Under the pieces are notes generated by a model, which saw only the letters and a program-made list of their open reading frames with translations, had not been told where the DNA came from and ran no database searches. Both the position numbers and the translations under genes were made by a program. This document shows, in pieces, positions 1 through 8,913 of a stretch of 53,096 nucleotides of DNA. The stretch lies in assembly GCA_007279905.1 (NCBI GenBank), contig QYPH01000001.1:1-53096 (forward strand), read 5' to 3'. Each line of letters starts with the position of its first letter. Within the stretch, counting starts at the first letter, position 1. The DNA is from Actinomycetota bacterium (GTDB taxonomy: Bacteria; Actinomycetota; Acidimicrobiia; Acidimicrobiales; Ilumatobacteraceae).

Positions 1-2081
1 CCAACTTCGAGCGGGCAATCGGTGTTGTCGATGTCGTGGCCGTAATCGCGGTATCCCTTTTCCATCCGCAAGCTGGCAAGTGATCGCAAGCCGGCGTGGA
101 CCAATCCGACGTGCGCACCTTCGTGAGTCAACAAGTCATATACATGGACGGCTTGTTCGCAAGGCACGAACAATTCGTAACCCAACTCGCCAACGTAGGT
201 AATGCGTGTGCACAATACGCGGGCAAAGCCCATGTCGATTTCGCGCGCGGTTCTGAATGGAAACGCCACATCGGAAAGATCGGCTGACGTGATGCGCTGG
301 AGCAACTCTCGCGAACGCGGGCCTTGCACATTGATCTGAGCAAATGCCGATGTCACATCGGTGATCGACACCCGGGAATCAGCACCATGCCGAGTCAGGT
401 GGGTCTCAACGTGGCGTTGTGCCGTGTCGGAGGCAACGACAAGGAAATCATTATCGCCGAGTTTTGTCACGGTGAGATCTGCTTCGAGCGTGCCCCGCTC
501 GCTCAACCACTGCGTGTAGGTGATCCGCTCCGACTCACCATCAACCGTGTTGCCAGAGATGTGGTCGAGCACTCTGCCAGCATCCTGTCCCTTGACACGA
601 AACTTGGACATAAAACTCATGTCCATCACGATGCTTCCTTCGCGACAGGCGCGGTGTTCGTTTTGCCACTGCGGCCAAAACGATGGTCGACCCCATGTCA
701 GTGGGCCAGCGTCAGCGACTTGATTGGGGCCTGCAAACCAGTCAGGAGTTTCCCAACCGGAAGCTTCGCGAAATGCAGCGCCATGACTTGCAAGTCGATC
801 GTGAAGTGGCGAACGCTTGGCGTCGCGCGCAGAAAATAATTGTCTGTTGGGGTAATGGCATTGGTAGACCATGCCGAGTGACTCGACGGTACGCGTGCGT
901 CGATATTCCGGATTTGATTGATACGGCTGCAGGCGATCGGGGTGCATCGCCGTGACATCGGCACCTGGGTCTCCATCGACGATCCAGTGGGCAACAAGTC
1001 TGCCCAAACCCCCGCCCGACAAGATGCCGATCGAGTTCAGTCCCGCGGCAACGAAATAATTTCGTATCTCTGGTGCTGGCCCGATGATCGGCTGCAGGTC
1101 TGGGGTGAAGCTTTCGGGACCACAAAAGAATGTGCGAATGCCGGTCTCATTGGAGCGCGGAATCCTGCTCATAGCTGTCTCCAGATAGGGAGACATTCGA
1201 TCCCAATCGGGAGGCAACGTAATAAATGAAGCGTCGTTGGGAATGCCATCAACTTTCCATGGCGCGCACACGGTTTCGAATAAGCCAATCATCAGACCGC
1301 CGACTTCTTCGCGGTAATAACCAAATCGTGCTGGGTCTTCGAGGATCGGCAATGTTGGGTCCATTCCATCCATCTGTTCCGTGATCAAGTAGTAGTGCTC
1401 TGCTGCTTGCAACGGAATGCTTACTCCAGATTTTTCACCCAATTGACGAGCCCACATTCCTGCGGCGTTGACGACGTACTCACACTCGATCGTGCCCTGA
1501 TCGGTTGTCACCGAGCACACAGCACCATTGCGAGTGTTGACGCTTCTCACAGTGACGCCTTGAGCGATCGTCACACCTTGTTTGCGCGCGCCTGCTGCCA
1601 TTGACATAGTTGCGTCTACGGGATTGACCCTCCCATCGGTGGGTACATAGAAACCGGATAACACATCATTTGTCTCAGCCAATGGAAACAGCGCGCTCAC
1701 TTCGCTTGGCGAGATTTCCTGCACATCGATGCCGCAGTATCGATTGAACGCTGAGACCCTTCTGTACTCTTCGAGTCTGCCTTCGTCTGAAGCGAGTTCG
1801 ATGAAACCAACTGGCTTGAAGCCCGTTGCCAGACCAGTTTCTTGCTCGAGATTGGCATACAAGTCGCGAGTGTAGGTGCGCAGCTCCGTCGAGGTTGTGG
1901 ACGTTGAACCAAATGTAATCATGAGTCCGGCAGCGTGCCACGTCGTGCCGGAGGTGAGCTGGTCGCGCTCGATAAGCACGGTGTCTTTCCATCCGAGGTG
2001 TCCGAGGTGATAGGCGATTGACGTACCGATGATTCCGCCACCGATGATCACTACTCGCGCACGCGAAGGAATTGTCGTCAT
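1..2081 (-). CDS. FAD-dependent dimethylglycine/sarcosine dehydrogenase-like protein with GcvT domain (partial)
   Basis: The minus-strand frame is open from the ATG at 2081 to the window edge, giving 693 residues without the C-terminus. The N-terminus has a Rossmann FAD motif (VVIIGGGIIG, residues 10-19) and the sequence SGTTWHAAGL, whose His49 matches the histidine that carries FAD covalently in dimethylglycine and sarcosine dehydrogenases. From about residue 430 the sequence resembles the GcvT/aminomethyltransferase folate-binding domain (for example RTAREIDMGFARVLCTRITY and VGELGYELFVP). Family members oxidatively demethylate N-methylated glycines and pass the one-carbon unit to tetrahydrofolate. 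The exact substrate cannot be told from sequence. A leaderless-type -10 box lies 6 nt upstream of the start. Confidence is high for the fold and moderate for the substrate class. Confidence 0.9.
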   Translation of the reverse strand, partial: MTTIPSRARVVIIGGGIIGTSIAYHLGHLGWKDTVLIERDQLTSGTTWHAAGLMITFGSTSTTSTELRTYTRDLYANLEQETGLATGFKPVGFIELASDEGRLEEYRRVSAFNRYCGIDVQEISPSEVSALFPLAETNDVLSGFYVPTDGRVNPVDATMSMAAGARKQGVTIAQGVTVRSVNTRNGAVCSVTTDQGTIECEYVVNAAGMWARQLGEKSGVSIPLQAAEHYYLITEQMDGMDPTLPILEDPARFGYYREEVGGLMIGLFETVCAPWKVDGIPNDASFITLPPDWDRMSPYLETAMSRIPRSNETGIRTFFCGPESFTPDLQPIIGPAPEIRNYFVAAGLNSIGILSGGGLGRLVAHWIVDGDPGADVTAMHPDRLQPYQSNPEYRRTRTVESLGMVYQCHYPNRQLFSARDAKRSPLHDRLASHGAAFREASGWETPDWFAGPNQVADAGPLTWGRPSFWPQWQNEHRACREGSIVMDMSFMSKFRVKGQDAGRVLDHISGNTVDGESERITYTQWLSERGTLEADLTVTKLGDNDFLVVASDTAQRHVETHLTRHGADSRVSITDVTSAFAQINVQGPRSRELLQRITSADLSDVAFPFRTAREIDMGFARVLCTRITYVGELGYELFVPCEQAVHVYDLLTHEGAHVGLVHAGLRSLASLRMEKGYRDYGHDIDNTDCPLEV

Positions 2082-2087
2082 CGGAAA

Positions 2088-2093
2088 ATTCTA
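2088..2093 (-). promoter_or_regulatory. Candidate -10 box (TAGAAT) for a leaderless transcript
   Basis: On the minus strand TAGAAT is followed by 6 nt and then the ATG at 2081 of the flavoprotein gene. This TANNNT-N6-ATG arrangement recurs across the window and fits transcription starting at or next to the start codon. No Shine-Dalgarno sequence is present. Confidence 0.4.
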
Positions 2094-2154
2094 GACGCGG
2101 AGGAAGGCGATGGAGATACTGGTGAGCAGTACTGTGCCAAACGAATTGGGCAAC

Positions 2155-2580
2155 TTAGTCGTGCAGTGACCCGTCGGGCATTGTTGCGCCAGTAAGTTCT
2201 ACGCCGGTCATGTTTGCGCCTGTCATCACAGCGTTGGTCAAGTTGGCTCCGGTGAGATCGGCATGTGAGAGATCGGCATGATCGAGTACGGCGCCAGTCA
2301 GGTTGCAAAAGATCATGTGCGTGTGTCGCAAATATGAATTGTGTAAGTTTGCTCCAGTGAGGTCGGCTTCAGAAAGATCTGCTTCCGACAAATCGGCGTG
2401 ATCAAGAATTGCACTTGTGAGATTTGAGCTAGAGAGATCAGCTTCAAATAGATTTGCAAGTGTGAGGTTGGCGCTCGTGAGGTTTGCACCCGAAAGCTCG
2501 GCACCTTTGAGATATGCGTGCTTCAAATTTGCTTTTTGTAGATCGGCACCGCTTTCGATCTTGTAGCCATTGACGTTCAT
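2155..2580 (-). CDS. Pentapeptide-repeat protein
   Basis: A 141-residue protein. From about residue 12 to 136 it is almost entirely A(D/N)LxX pentapeptides (GADLQ, KANLK, SGANL, EADLS, TGANL), about 24 repeats, enough for roughly six coils of a right-handed quadrilateral beta-helix. No signal peptide or membrane segment is seen, so it is probably cytoplasmic. The ATG at 2580 overlaps the TGA of the upstream MFS gene (ATGA), which implies translational coupling and fixes this start over longer in-frame alternatives. Some family members (Qnr, MfpA, and immunity proteins such as McbG) protect DNA gyrase, but most have no known role. Coupling to an efflux pump makes a protective role conceivable, though unproven. 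Confidence 0.85.
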   Translation of the reverse strand: MNVNGYKIESGADLQKANLKHAYLKGAELSGANLTSANLTLANLFEADLSSSNLTSAILDHADLSEADLSEADLTGANLHNSYLRHTHMIFCNLTGAVLDHADLSHADLTGANLTNAVMTGANMTGVELTGATMPDGSLHD

Positions 2581-3797
2581 GTACGGACTGTAGTACCGAT
2601 TGGTCTCGTGGTCATTGGCCTCAGCAAGGGTCGTGCAAACACAGCGCAACCGACCATGACTACGGCAAAAATAATGAATGGGCCACGCAACCCCATGTAG
2701 CGAGCAGCGATGCCACCAAAGGCCGCACCAAAAGGCACGACGCCCCACGACACCGTGCGAAATGCAGCATTCATGCGGCCAAGCATGCGTGCGGGTGTGA
2801 GTTGTTGGCGCAAGGTGGTGTTGACGATCATCCAAAGACCGTTTCCAACTCCGAGCAGGATGTAACTGGCGACCGCCACATATCGGCTCGACGTGAACGC
2901 GATACCGATGGACGATACGGCCCATACCCAAAGAGCGAAGGTGATTGTTCCTGACGACTCAAAGCGATTGGATAGTGGACCGACAAGAAATCGACTTGCG
3001 ACTGTGCCTAGTGCAGCACCAACTGAGAGCGCAGTAAAGGTGATTTTGCCGCTGTTGAGCAGATCGGATGTATACAAAACAAGTAGCGCAGCGGCCGCGA
3101 AATAAAAGAAATTGAGGATGGTGAGAATTGCTGTGAGCCTGCGCAGTACAGGGTTGTCACGAAGAAACCGAAGGCCGTCGAGCATGTCGTCTCGCAAACG
3201 CGTCGTAGGCGATTCAACTCCGTGCACATTGGGTATTGCCTTTATGAGTGCAGCCGAACCGGCAAAGGTGATTGCGTCGGCAGCGAATGGAAGAGCCGAC
3301 GCGGTATTGAAAAGAATGACACCAAGCGATGGGCCCACAAATTGAGCACTCGTGACTTGGGCACTGGTAAATCTCGCATTGGCAACCATCAATTGGTCTG
3401 GCGCTATGAGATCGGGCAAGAGTCCTTGAGCGCAATTGGTGTGCAGTGTTTCGCAGATGCCGAGTGTGAACGCACTGACATACAAGACCCAAATGTTGGT
3501 GTGATCAGTGACAATGGTGGCTGCGAGCGTAGCAACGATGGCACAACGAGTGATGTCGGCTCCGATCATGAGTCGGCGGCGATCCATCCGGTCTGAAATG
3601 GCACCGGTGAAAAGCGAAAACAACAACCACGGAAGTTTGGTGGCAATGGTGATGCCCGAGATAAGGACAGGGTCTCTAGTGAGTAGAGCAGCAAGTAGAG
3701 GGAACGCTGTAAGAAACATGCCATCGCCAGTACATGACGACCACACCGAAAAGATGAGTAACCGAAAATCTCGCCCCAGTGAACGGTTATTGCTCAA
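2577..3797 (-). CDS. MFS transporter (drug/siderophore exporter type)
   Basis: A 406-residue, roughly 12-segment membrane protein. The N-terminus (LGRDFRLLIFSVWSSCTGDG) and the loop after the second helix (GAISDRMDRRRLMIGAD) are typical of the MFS_3/EntS-like exporter group. The start is a TTG at 3797; the next ATG, at residue 27, would remove most of the first helix. It lies divergently 49 nt from the lipoprotein gene at 3847 and is coupled by ATGA to the pentapeptide-repeat gene, so the two form a unit. The substrate is unknown. A second, similar transporter lies at 23004-24263. Confidence 0.85.
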   Translation of the reverse strand: MSNNRSLGRDFRLLIFSVWSSCTGDGMFLTAFPLLAALLTRDPVLISGITIATKLPWLLFSLFTGAISDRMDRRRLMIGADITRCAIVATLAATIVTDHTNIWVLYVSAFTLGICETLHTNCAQGLLPDLIAPDQLMVANARFTSAQVTSAQFVGPSLGVILFNTASALPFAADAITFAGSAALIKAIPNVHGVESPTTRLRDDMLDGLRFLRDNPVLRRLTAILTILNFFYFAAAALLVLYTSDLLNSGKITFTALSVGAALGTVASRFLVGPLSNRFESSGTITFALWVWAVSSIGIAFTSSRYVAVASYILLGVGNGLWMIVNTTLRQQLTPARMLGRMNAAFRTVSWGVVPFGAAFGGIAARYMGLRGPFIIFAVVMVGCAVFARPLLRPMTTRPIGTTVRT

Positions 3798-3833
3798 TTT
3801 GGCAACTCAGTTATCCGACATTTCATGTAGATG

Positions 3834-3839
3834 TAGATT
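3834..3839 (+). promoter_or_regulatory. Candidate -10 box (TAGATT) for a leaderless transcript
   Basis: TAGATT lies 7 nt before the ATG at 3847 of the lipoprotein gene, in the 49-nt divergent spacer shared with the MFS gene. No ribosome binding site is present. Confidence 0.35.
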
Positions 3840-3846
3840 ATCTTGT

Positions 3847-5229
3847 ATGACTCTCCCGGATCGAACTACCCAAAAGTTTCTGTTTGTAGCAGCCGTATCG
3901 TCTCTCGTTTTGCTGTCGTGCGGCGGCGGTGGATCACAAAGTAATCAATCAGGCGATGACGGCGAGATCTCATCATCTTCGGGGAGCATCACGGAAGGTT
4001 TTTTATGCGACACCGTTGATGCCGTTGGTCAAACTGCAGAGAAGAAAGAACTGACATGCCAGTTGATGGGTGATGGCAAACTCGTCTGGCGGCCTATCGA
4101 TGGAGGTGGCACTGGAGATGTTTCTGCTGGAGGAGATACGACTCTTGCGCAGTTAGTCGGATCGGGTCAATGCGACGAATCTTCAACGGTGAGCAAATAC
4201 AGCGCAAGTACTGGTGACGTGAGCAAGATGTCGTACATTTATCCACTGGGTGGCATGCTCACTTCGCACATCACTCCGATTGACCATATATATGTTTATT
4301 ATCCGCAGAGTGCGGAAGATCATTCGGTAGCAACCGGTTCCTATTTGGTAACTAGTCCTGCTGATGGAACAATCGTTGGATTAGAGGATTTTCAAAAGAC
4401 CAACAACTATCCATATCCTGACCATCGCGTTGTTGTTGAGCATTCGTGCAATTTGTATTCAGTATTTATTCACATTGGCGTCTTAACATCCGGTCTTGAT
4501 ATTGGTTCAAAAGTAAAGTCGGGAGACACTATCGCCGATGATTCATACTCACCCGGCTATGACTTTTCCACATTTGACGGAACGGTAAACCTTCAATTCC
4601 TCAACCCATTGTCTTATAGCCAAGCAGAATCGTGGAAAAAATACACAGCAAACCCTTTCAACTATTTTCCTGCTGACATCAAGGCTCAATTGGAAGCGAA
4701 GTCACTACGTGTTAGCGCTCCGTTTGACGGAAAGATTGATTGGGATATGGAAGGGACCGCGCAAGGCAATTGGTTTGTACAGGACACGAACGGTTACCGA
4801 GGCAAGGGCGATCAATCTGCGAATTTTGACAATCACGGAAAGATTGCACACGGATACTGGGACACGCATTTGGCGATCGCTCCGGATGCAGTGGACGACA
4901 AAGCGTTCATCTATTCGATTGGTGACTGGGAAGGTTGCCCTTGTCAATTTATGACGCCCGACAATGTTGACCCGAAGACCATTGCATCATCAGACACTGC
5001 ACCTCATGTATTGCAGATGGTTGAGTTTGAGAATGTTAACCCTGACGGATCGCAGTGGAATCCAAGAAAGCCTCAGAAGGGCTACACACTGAAGCCCGGA
5101 AAGAACGTGGCTGGATTGCTTGTAGTGCAAGTGTTGCCCGACGGATCAATGAAAGTGGAAAAGATGCCTGGTGTCACAAAAACTGCTGGTGTGGTTTTTA
5201 CAGACAAAGCTGTGACATACGTGAGGTAA
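3847..5229 (+). CDS. Secreted lipoprotein with degenerate M23/LytM-like domain
   Basis: A 460-residue predicted lipoprotein. A short charged N-terminus and hydrophobic stretch end in the lipobox LLSC, with Cys25 as the lipidated residue, followed by a Gly/Ser-rich linker. A central stretch (SPADGTIVGLED, then a HSCNLYSVFIHIG segment, then GSKVKSGDTI) resembles the beta-sandwich of M23/LytM peptidases and biotinyl-type folds. The HxH zinc motif is reduced to a single His and the first zinc ligands are not visible, so it is probably not an active peptidase. The C-terminal half has further beta-rich sequence with no domain I recognise. A longer upstream reading frame exists, but this ATG gives the signal peptide and sits behind a -10 box. 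It abuts the convergent gene ending at 5230 with no gap. Confidence 0.75.
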   Translation: MTLPDRTTQKFLFVAAVSSLVLLSCGGGGSQSNQSGDDGEISSSSGSITEGFLCDTVDAVGQTAEKKELTCQLMGDGKLVWRPIDGGGTGDVSAGGDTTLAQLVGSGQCDESSTVSKYSASTGDVSKMSYIYPLGGMLTSHITPIDHIYVYYPQSAEDHSVATGSYLVTSPADGTIVGLEDFQKTNNYPYPDHRVVVEHSCNLYSVFIHIGVLTSGLDIGSKVKSGDTIADDSYSPGYDFSTFDGTVNLQFLNPLSYSQAESWKKYTANPFNYFPADIKAQLEAKSLRVSAPFDGKIDWDMEGTAQGNWFVQDTNGYRGKGDQSANFDNHGKIAHGYWDTHLAIAPDAVDDKAFIYSIGDWEGCPCQFMTPDNVDPKTIASSDTAPHVLQMVEFENVNPDGSQWNPRKPQKGYTLKPGKNVAGLLVVQVLPDGSMKVEKMPGVTKTAGVVFTDKAVTYVR

Positions 5230-5688
5230 CTACTGAACAACTAGAACAAGCAAAGTTTTGCCTGTGGTATGACTCTCCACATCAAACTTTCCTATTTGAT
5301 CAAGCACGAGGCTGATGACGCCGGGCTCACCCTTTTTTGCTTCGACACCAACGTCATACACATGAAGGTGATAATCCTGGTCTTCGTTCGCGTCGGTGAG
5401 GGTGATAGTGATTGCTGAACCAAGTGCAACTTTGATAACTCGGTCGCCAGCAAGTGTTTCGTAGTCATCAGTTCCCACTATCACGTTGATGCTGACGCTG
5501 CCATCTGCGTTTACGACTGCATCAGTTGGGGCCACGACCGTTGATGCCGTTACGTCCAGTACTTCTTCATCGTCGGAAATCATTGTCGTGTCGCTAGCAA
5601 CGATTGTCTCGTTAGTGGAACTTGATGATGAGCCACATGCTGTAAGAGTGAGAGCCAAGAAAGATGAAATAACGATGAGTTTGCGCAT
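5230..5688 (-). CDS. Cupredoxin-like lipoprotein
   Basis: A 152-residue predicted lipoprotein. The signal peptide ends in the lipobox LTAC with Cys18, followed by a Ser/Thr-rich linker to about residue 60. The C-terminal 90 residues have a cupredoxin-like strand pattern (VIKVALGSAITITLTDANED, then YHLHVYDVGVEAKKG, then FDVESHTTGKTLLVLVV). In copper cupredoxins the last loop carries Cys-X(n)-His-X(n)-Met ligands. Here the cysteine position is Ser and no Met follows, so copper binding is doubtful. I chose the ATG at 5688 over an upstream in-frame ATG because it places the lipoprotein signal at the N-terminus and has TACGAT 6 nt upstream. The stop codon is immediately adjacent to that of the convergent lipoprotein gene. 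Confidence 0.75.
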   Translation of the reverse strand: MRKLIVISSFLALTLTACGSSSSSTNETIVASDTTMISDDEEVLDVTASTVVAPTDAVVNADGSVSINVIVGTDDYETLAGDRVIKVALGSAITITLTDANEDQDYHLHVYDVGVEAKKGEPGVISLVLDQIGKFDVESHTTGKTLLVLVVQ

Positions 5689-5694
5689 AGCAAC

Positions 5695-5700
5695 ATCGTA
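5695..5700 (-). promoter_or_regulatory. Candidate -10 box (TACGAT) for a leaderless transcript
   Basis: On the minus strand TACGAT is followed by 6 nt and the ATG at 5688. There is no Shine-Dalgarno sequence. Confidence 0.4.
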
Positions 5701-5751
5701 GTTTGCATGGAACATTTAGCGACGGTCTAGTGTCTTTCTGAGAGGCACATC

Positions 5752-7032
5752 ATGACAAACAGTGAAGTTGAAGACGATCAATTTAAGCGAGTTCTCGGAT
5801 TGCCCCAAGTCACTGCAAGCGGCGTTGCGATCATCATCGGTGCGGGTATCTATGTTCTACTTGGTCCGGCCGCACAGGCTGCAGGCGCTCAAGTCTGGAT
5901 GTCATTTGTGCTGTCATCGTCATTGTGTGCACTAACGGCATTTAGTTACATGGAACTGTCATCAATGTTTCCAAAAGCGGGTTCCGAAAGCGAGTTTGCT
6001 CGACAAGCTTTTCCGCGATGGATCGGCGCGACCGTTGGTTGGTCGATGGCAATCGCTCTTCTCGTTGCTTCTGCAACAGTGGCGCTTGGTTTTTCGCGTT
6101 ACTTGCGAGAGTTTGTAAACGTTGATTCACGGGTTTCAGCCATAGCCATCATCATGGTGATGTCGGTCATTTCCATGCTTGGAATGCAAAGAGCAGGCTG
6201 GGTGATTGTGGGACTAGGTCTTATTAAAGTTGGTGGGTTGGTATGGGTTTGCATCGTTGGTTTGCCGTATTTGGGCAGCGTCGATTTGGTCAGCAACGTA
6301 GCCATTGGTGGAGTATTCAACGGGGCTGCATTGGTATTTTTTGCTTTCATCGGTTTTGACGAAGTGATTACTTTGGCCGAAGAGACTCGCAGTCCACGAA
6401 AGACCGTTCCACGCGCATTGCTACTGTCGCTTGTTATTTCCACCGTCTTATATGTTGGTGTTTCGATTATCGCCACGAGCGTGCTCGGTGTTGAGGCTTT
6501 GTCAAACTCGACAAAGCCCCTAGCGGATATCCTCCTGATCACCAATGGCAAGACTGCTTCATCAGCAATGGCGGTCGTTGCGTTGATCAGCACTGCGTCG
6601 ACAGTTTTGCTTGCACTAACTTCCGCTTCTCGGATGCTGTATGGAACAGCCAGTTCTGGCGATCTTCCGCGGCGATTTGCGGCTGTCTACAAACGAAGGG
6701 TGCCGCTTTTTTCGCTTGTTGTGAGTGCGGGAGTTGCTTCACTGCTTGTATTGCTTGAAGATATTTCGCTGCTCGCAGAAGCTACCGATGTGATCATTTA
6801 TGCAATGTTTATTATTGTCAACCTCGTAGTACTGATTCTGCGTCGGACCAAGCCTGATCTCCATCGACCATTTGCGGTGAAGGGGCACGTGCGAGGTGTC
6901 CCCGTGTTGCCGATCCTTGGACTTCTTGCGACTTTATCGATGGCAATTCATATCGACATGCGGGCTGCCATGCTTGCTGGTCTGATTATGGTGAGTGGAA
7001 CCGCTGTGCACTTGGTCTCCATTCGTCGCTGA
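5752..7032 (+). CDS. APC-superfamily amino acid permease
   Basis: A 426-residue integral membrane protein with about 12 hydrophobic segments. The first segment holds the glycine-rich unwound-helix motif (GVAIIIGAGIYVLLG, about residues 24-38) and the sixth holds FFAFIGFDEVITLAEE, both hallmarks of APC amino acid/polyamine transporters of the LeuT fold. It probably imports or exchanges amino acids at the cytoplasmic membrane; the substrate cannot be assigned. A GAGAGG ribosome binding site lies about 8 nt before the ATG, in contrast to its leaderless neighbours. It stands alone, followed by an SDR gene with its own promoter-like box. Confidence 0.9.
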   Translation: MTNSEVEDDQFKRVLGLPQVTASGVAIIIGAGIYVLLGPAAQAAGAQVWMSFVLSSSLCALTAFSYMELSSMFPKAGSESEFARQAFPRWIGATVGWSMAIALLVASATVALGFSRYLREFVNVDSRVSAIAIIMVMSVISMLGMQRAGWVIVGLGLIKVGGLVWVCIVGLPYLGSVDLVSNVAIGGVFNGAALVFFAFIGFDEVITLAEETRSPRKTVPRALLLSLVISTVLYVGVSIIATSVLGVEALSNSTKPLADILLITNGKTASSAMAVVALISTASTVLLALTSASRMLYGTASSGDLPRRFAAVYKRRVPLFSLVVSAGVASLLVLLEDISLLAEATDVIIYAMFIIVNLVVLILRRTKPDLHRPFAVKGHVRGVPVLPILGLLATLSMAIHIDMRAAMLAGLIMVSGTAVHLVSIRR

Positions 7033-7046
7033 ACTTCGACGTGTCG

Positions 7047-7052
7047 TAACCT
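7047..7052 (+). promoter_or_regulatory. Candidate -10 box (TAACCT) for a leaderless transcript
   Basis: TAACCT lies 6 nt before the ATG at 7059 in the 26-nt gap after the permease gene. There is no Shine-Dalgarno sequence. Confidence 0.4.
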
Positions 7053-7058
7053 ACGGGC

Positions 7059-7826
7059 ATGAGTTCTCGGGTTGCAGTAATTACTGGTGGCGCGCAAGGC
7101 ATTGGTAAACAGACTGCGCACGTGCTCAACGAACTGGGTTGGTCGCTGGTGTTGCTCGACCTACAAGAAGTTGATGTGACTATATATAACGATGCCATAT
7201 CACTTGTAGGCGACATTACGAGCGAGGCGTATGTGGACTCTGCTGTGCAGGTAACGATGAAGCGTTTTGGTCGCGTGGATGCACTCATCAATAACGCAGG
7301 AATCTCATGTATCAGCGCTGCGCTCGACACACCAGCAGATCTGTATCGCAAAGTGATCGAAGTCAATCTTGTTGCACCGTTTTTACTCGCCAAGGCTTTT
7401 GGCAAAGTCATGGTCGATGCGGGTAGTGGTGCCGTTGTCAACGTTGCATCGGTTGCTGGCATGCAGGGTGTTGCCGACAGGTCTGCATACAACGCAAGCA
7501 AGCACGGGCTGATCGGTTTGACGCGCACGCTTGCTGTCGAGTGGGGAGCAAAAGGTGTGCGTGTCAATGCCGTGTGTCCGGGGTGGGTCAAAACAGAGAT
7601 GGATCATAAAGATCAAGCAGGCGGTAGCTATTCGGACGAGGACATCACGAATCATGTGCCGATGGGGCGCTTTGCACGACCCGATGACATTGCTCAAGCC
7701 ATTGCATGGTTGTGCGATGCGAGCAAGTCGGGTTTTGTCAATGGCATTTCATTGCCGGTTGATGGTGGATGGACTGCAGACGGGTCGTGGCAGTCATTGC
7801 GACTTCGTCACCGTGATGCGCAATAA
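7059..7826 (+). CDS. Classical SDR-family oxidoreductase
   Basis: A 255-residue classical short-chain dehydrogenase/reductase. It has the cofactor motif ITGGAQGIGKQ near residue 7, the NNAG motif (LINNAGIS), the catalytic Tyr and Lys in YNASK, and the C-terminal LPVDGGWTADG typical of the family. It is expected to be a soluble NAD(P)(H)-dependent alcohol/ketone oxidoreductase; the substrate is unknown. A second SDR gene follows 27 nt downstream with a strong ribosome binding site, so the two may be co-transcribed. Confidence 0.9.
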   Translation: MSSRVAVITGGAQGIGKQTAHVLNELGWSLVLLDLQEVDVTIYNDAISLVGDITSEAYVDSAVQVTMKRFGRVDALINNAGISCISAALDTPADLYRKVIEVNLVAPFLLAKAFGKVMVDAGSGAVVNVASVAGMQGVADRSAYNASKHGLIGLTRTLAVEWGAKGVRVNAVCPGWVKTEMDHKDQAGGSYSDEDITNHVPMGRFARPDDIAQAIAWLCDASKSGFVNGISLPVDGGWTADGSWQSLRLRHRDAQ

Positions 7827-7853
7827 TGAGTTTTACTCAATGAGGGGGAAACA

Positions 7854-8858
7854 ATGAGTGGAAGATTTGAAAACGGTTTTGATGGACGGGTCGCTGTAGT
7901 TACCGGCGGTGGCACAGGCATGGGCCGTGAAATGGTGTTGCAACTGACAGCAGATGGCTGTGATGTTGCAGCGTGCGATATCAGTGAAGAAAACCTTGCC
8001 GAGACTGCCGCATTGTGCGCGGTAGCTGGCAACAAGGGTCAACTCATTACGCATATCGCCGATGTCTCCGTTGAATCTGATGTGTTGGCATTTCGCGATG
8101 TTGTTGCACGATGGCGCCAACATGTCAACCTGCTGTTTAATAATGCAGGTATTGCACAGGGCTACAGCTTTGTGACAGGCGAGCGCGCCGATTGGGACAA
8201 GACGTTTGCAGTGTGTTGGTTTGGTGTCTATTACAACACTCGAGCCTTTCTCGATTTACTAATTGCGGCACCGGTTGCGCACATTATTAACACCAGTTCG
8301 ATCAATGGATTTTGGGCATCGATTGGGCCTGCTCGTTCGCACACTGCGTACAGTGCGGCCAAGTTTGCAGTAAAGGGTTTTACTGAGGCACTGATGACCG
8401 ACTTGCGACTGAATGCACCTCATGTTCATGCGTCGGTGGTCATGCCCGGGCACATCGGCACATCGATCATTCTGAATGCCAACAAGATTTTCGGTCGCGA
8501 ACCAAAAGAGATGGACACAGCGCAGTTAGTAATTGAACGTGAGCGTCTGACCAAGTTTGGTCTCGATGTCAGTGCGGCGAGCGATGAAGACCTGCGCGTT
8601 GGGTTGCAGGCTCTTGCAGAGGGATTCAGGGATCAGGCTCCGATGACAGCCAAGGATGCAACTGCGGTGATTTTGGATGCGGTGCGTCGCGACAAGTGGC
8701 GAATCTTGGTAGGGGATGACGCGCATGTTTTGGACGAGATGGTGCGTCAAGACCCGCAAGGTGCGTACTCCATAGAGTTTTTCGACAAACTCAACGAGCG
8801 CGGCATTTTGGGTGGTCTTACTGGCGGGCTTGCGGCTCAACCACCCGAGACACCATAA
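7854..8858 (+). CDS. SDR-family oxidoreductase (long form)
   Basis: A 334-residue SDR protein. It shows VTGGGTGMGRE at the cofactor site, LLFNNAGIAQG, a catalytic Ser region NTSSINGFW and YSAAKFAVKG with the active-site Tyr and Lys. The C-terminal 80 residues extend past the usual 250-residue core, which is common in SDRs annotated for acetoin or steroid-type substrates, but the substrate is not identifiable. The ATG is preceded by GAGGGGG at Shine-Dalgarno distance. It lies downstream of the 7059 SDR gene and upstream of the lysine-rich peptide gene. Confidence 0.88.
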   Translation: MSGRFENGFDGRVAVVTGGGTGMGREMVLQLTADGCDVAACDISEENLAETAALCAVAGNKGQLITHIADVSVESDVLAFRDVVARWRQHVNLLFNNAGIAQGYSFVTGERADWDKTFAVCWFGVYYNTRAFLDLLIAAPVAHIINTSSINGFWASIGPARSHTAYSAAKFAVKGFTEALMTDLRLNAPHVHASVVMPGHIGTSIILNANKIFGREPKEMDTAQLVIERERLTKFGLDVSAASDEDLRVGLQALAEGFRDQAPMTAKDATAVILDAVRRDKWRILVGDDAHVLDEMVRQDPQGAYSIEFFDKLNERGILGGLTGGLAAQPPETP

Positions 8859-8913
8859 TCATCCGCTACTTCCAGCGCGACTAGTGTTGATCCCAACCAC
8901 GAAAGAGGACACC

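Noticed and set aside
324-839. Plus-strand reading frame of 171 codons
   Set aside because: It is antisense to the clearly coding dehydrogenase-like flavoprotein and has no recognisable protein features.
6099-6593. Minus-strand 164-codon frame
   Set aside because: It is antisense to the APC permease. Shadow frame.
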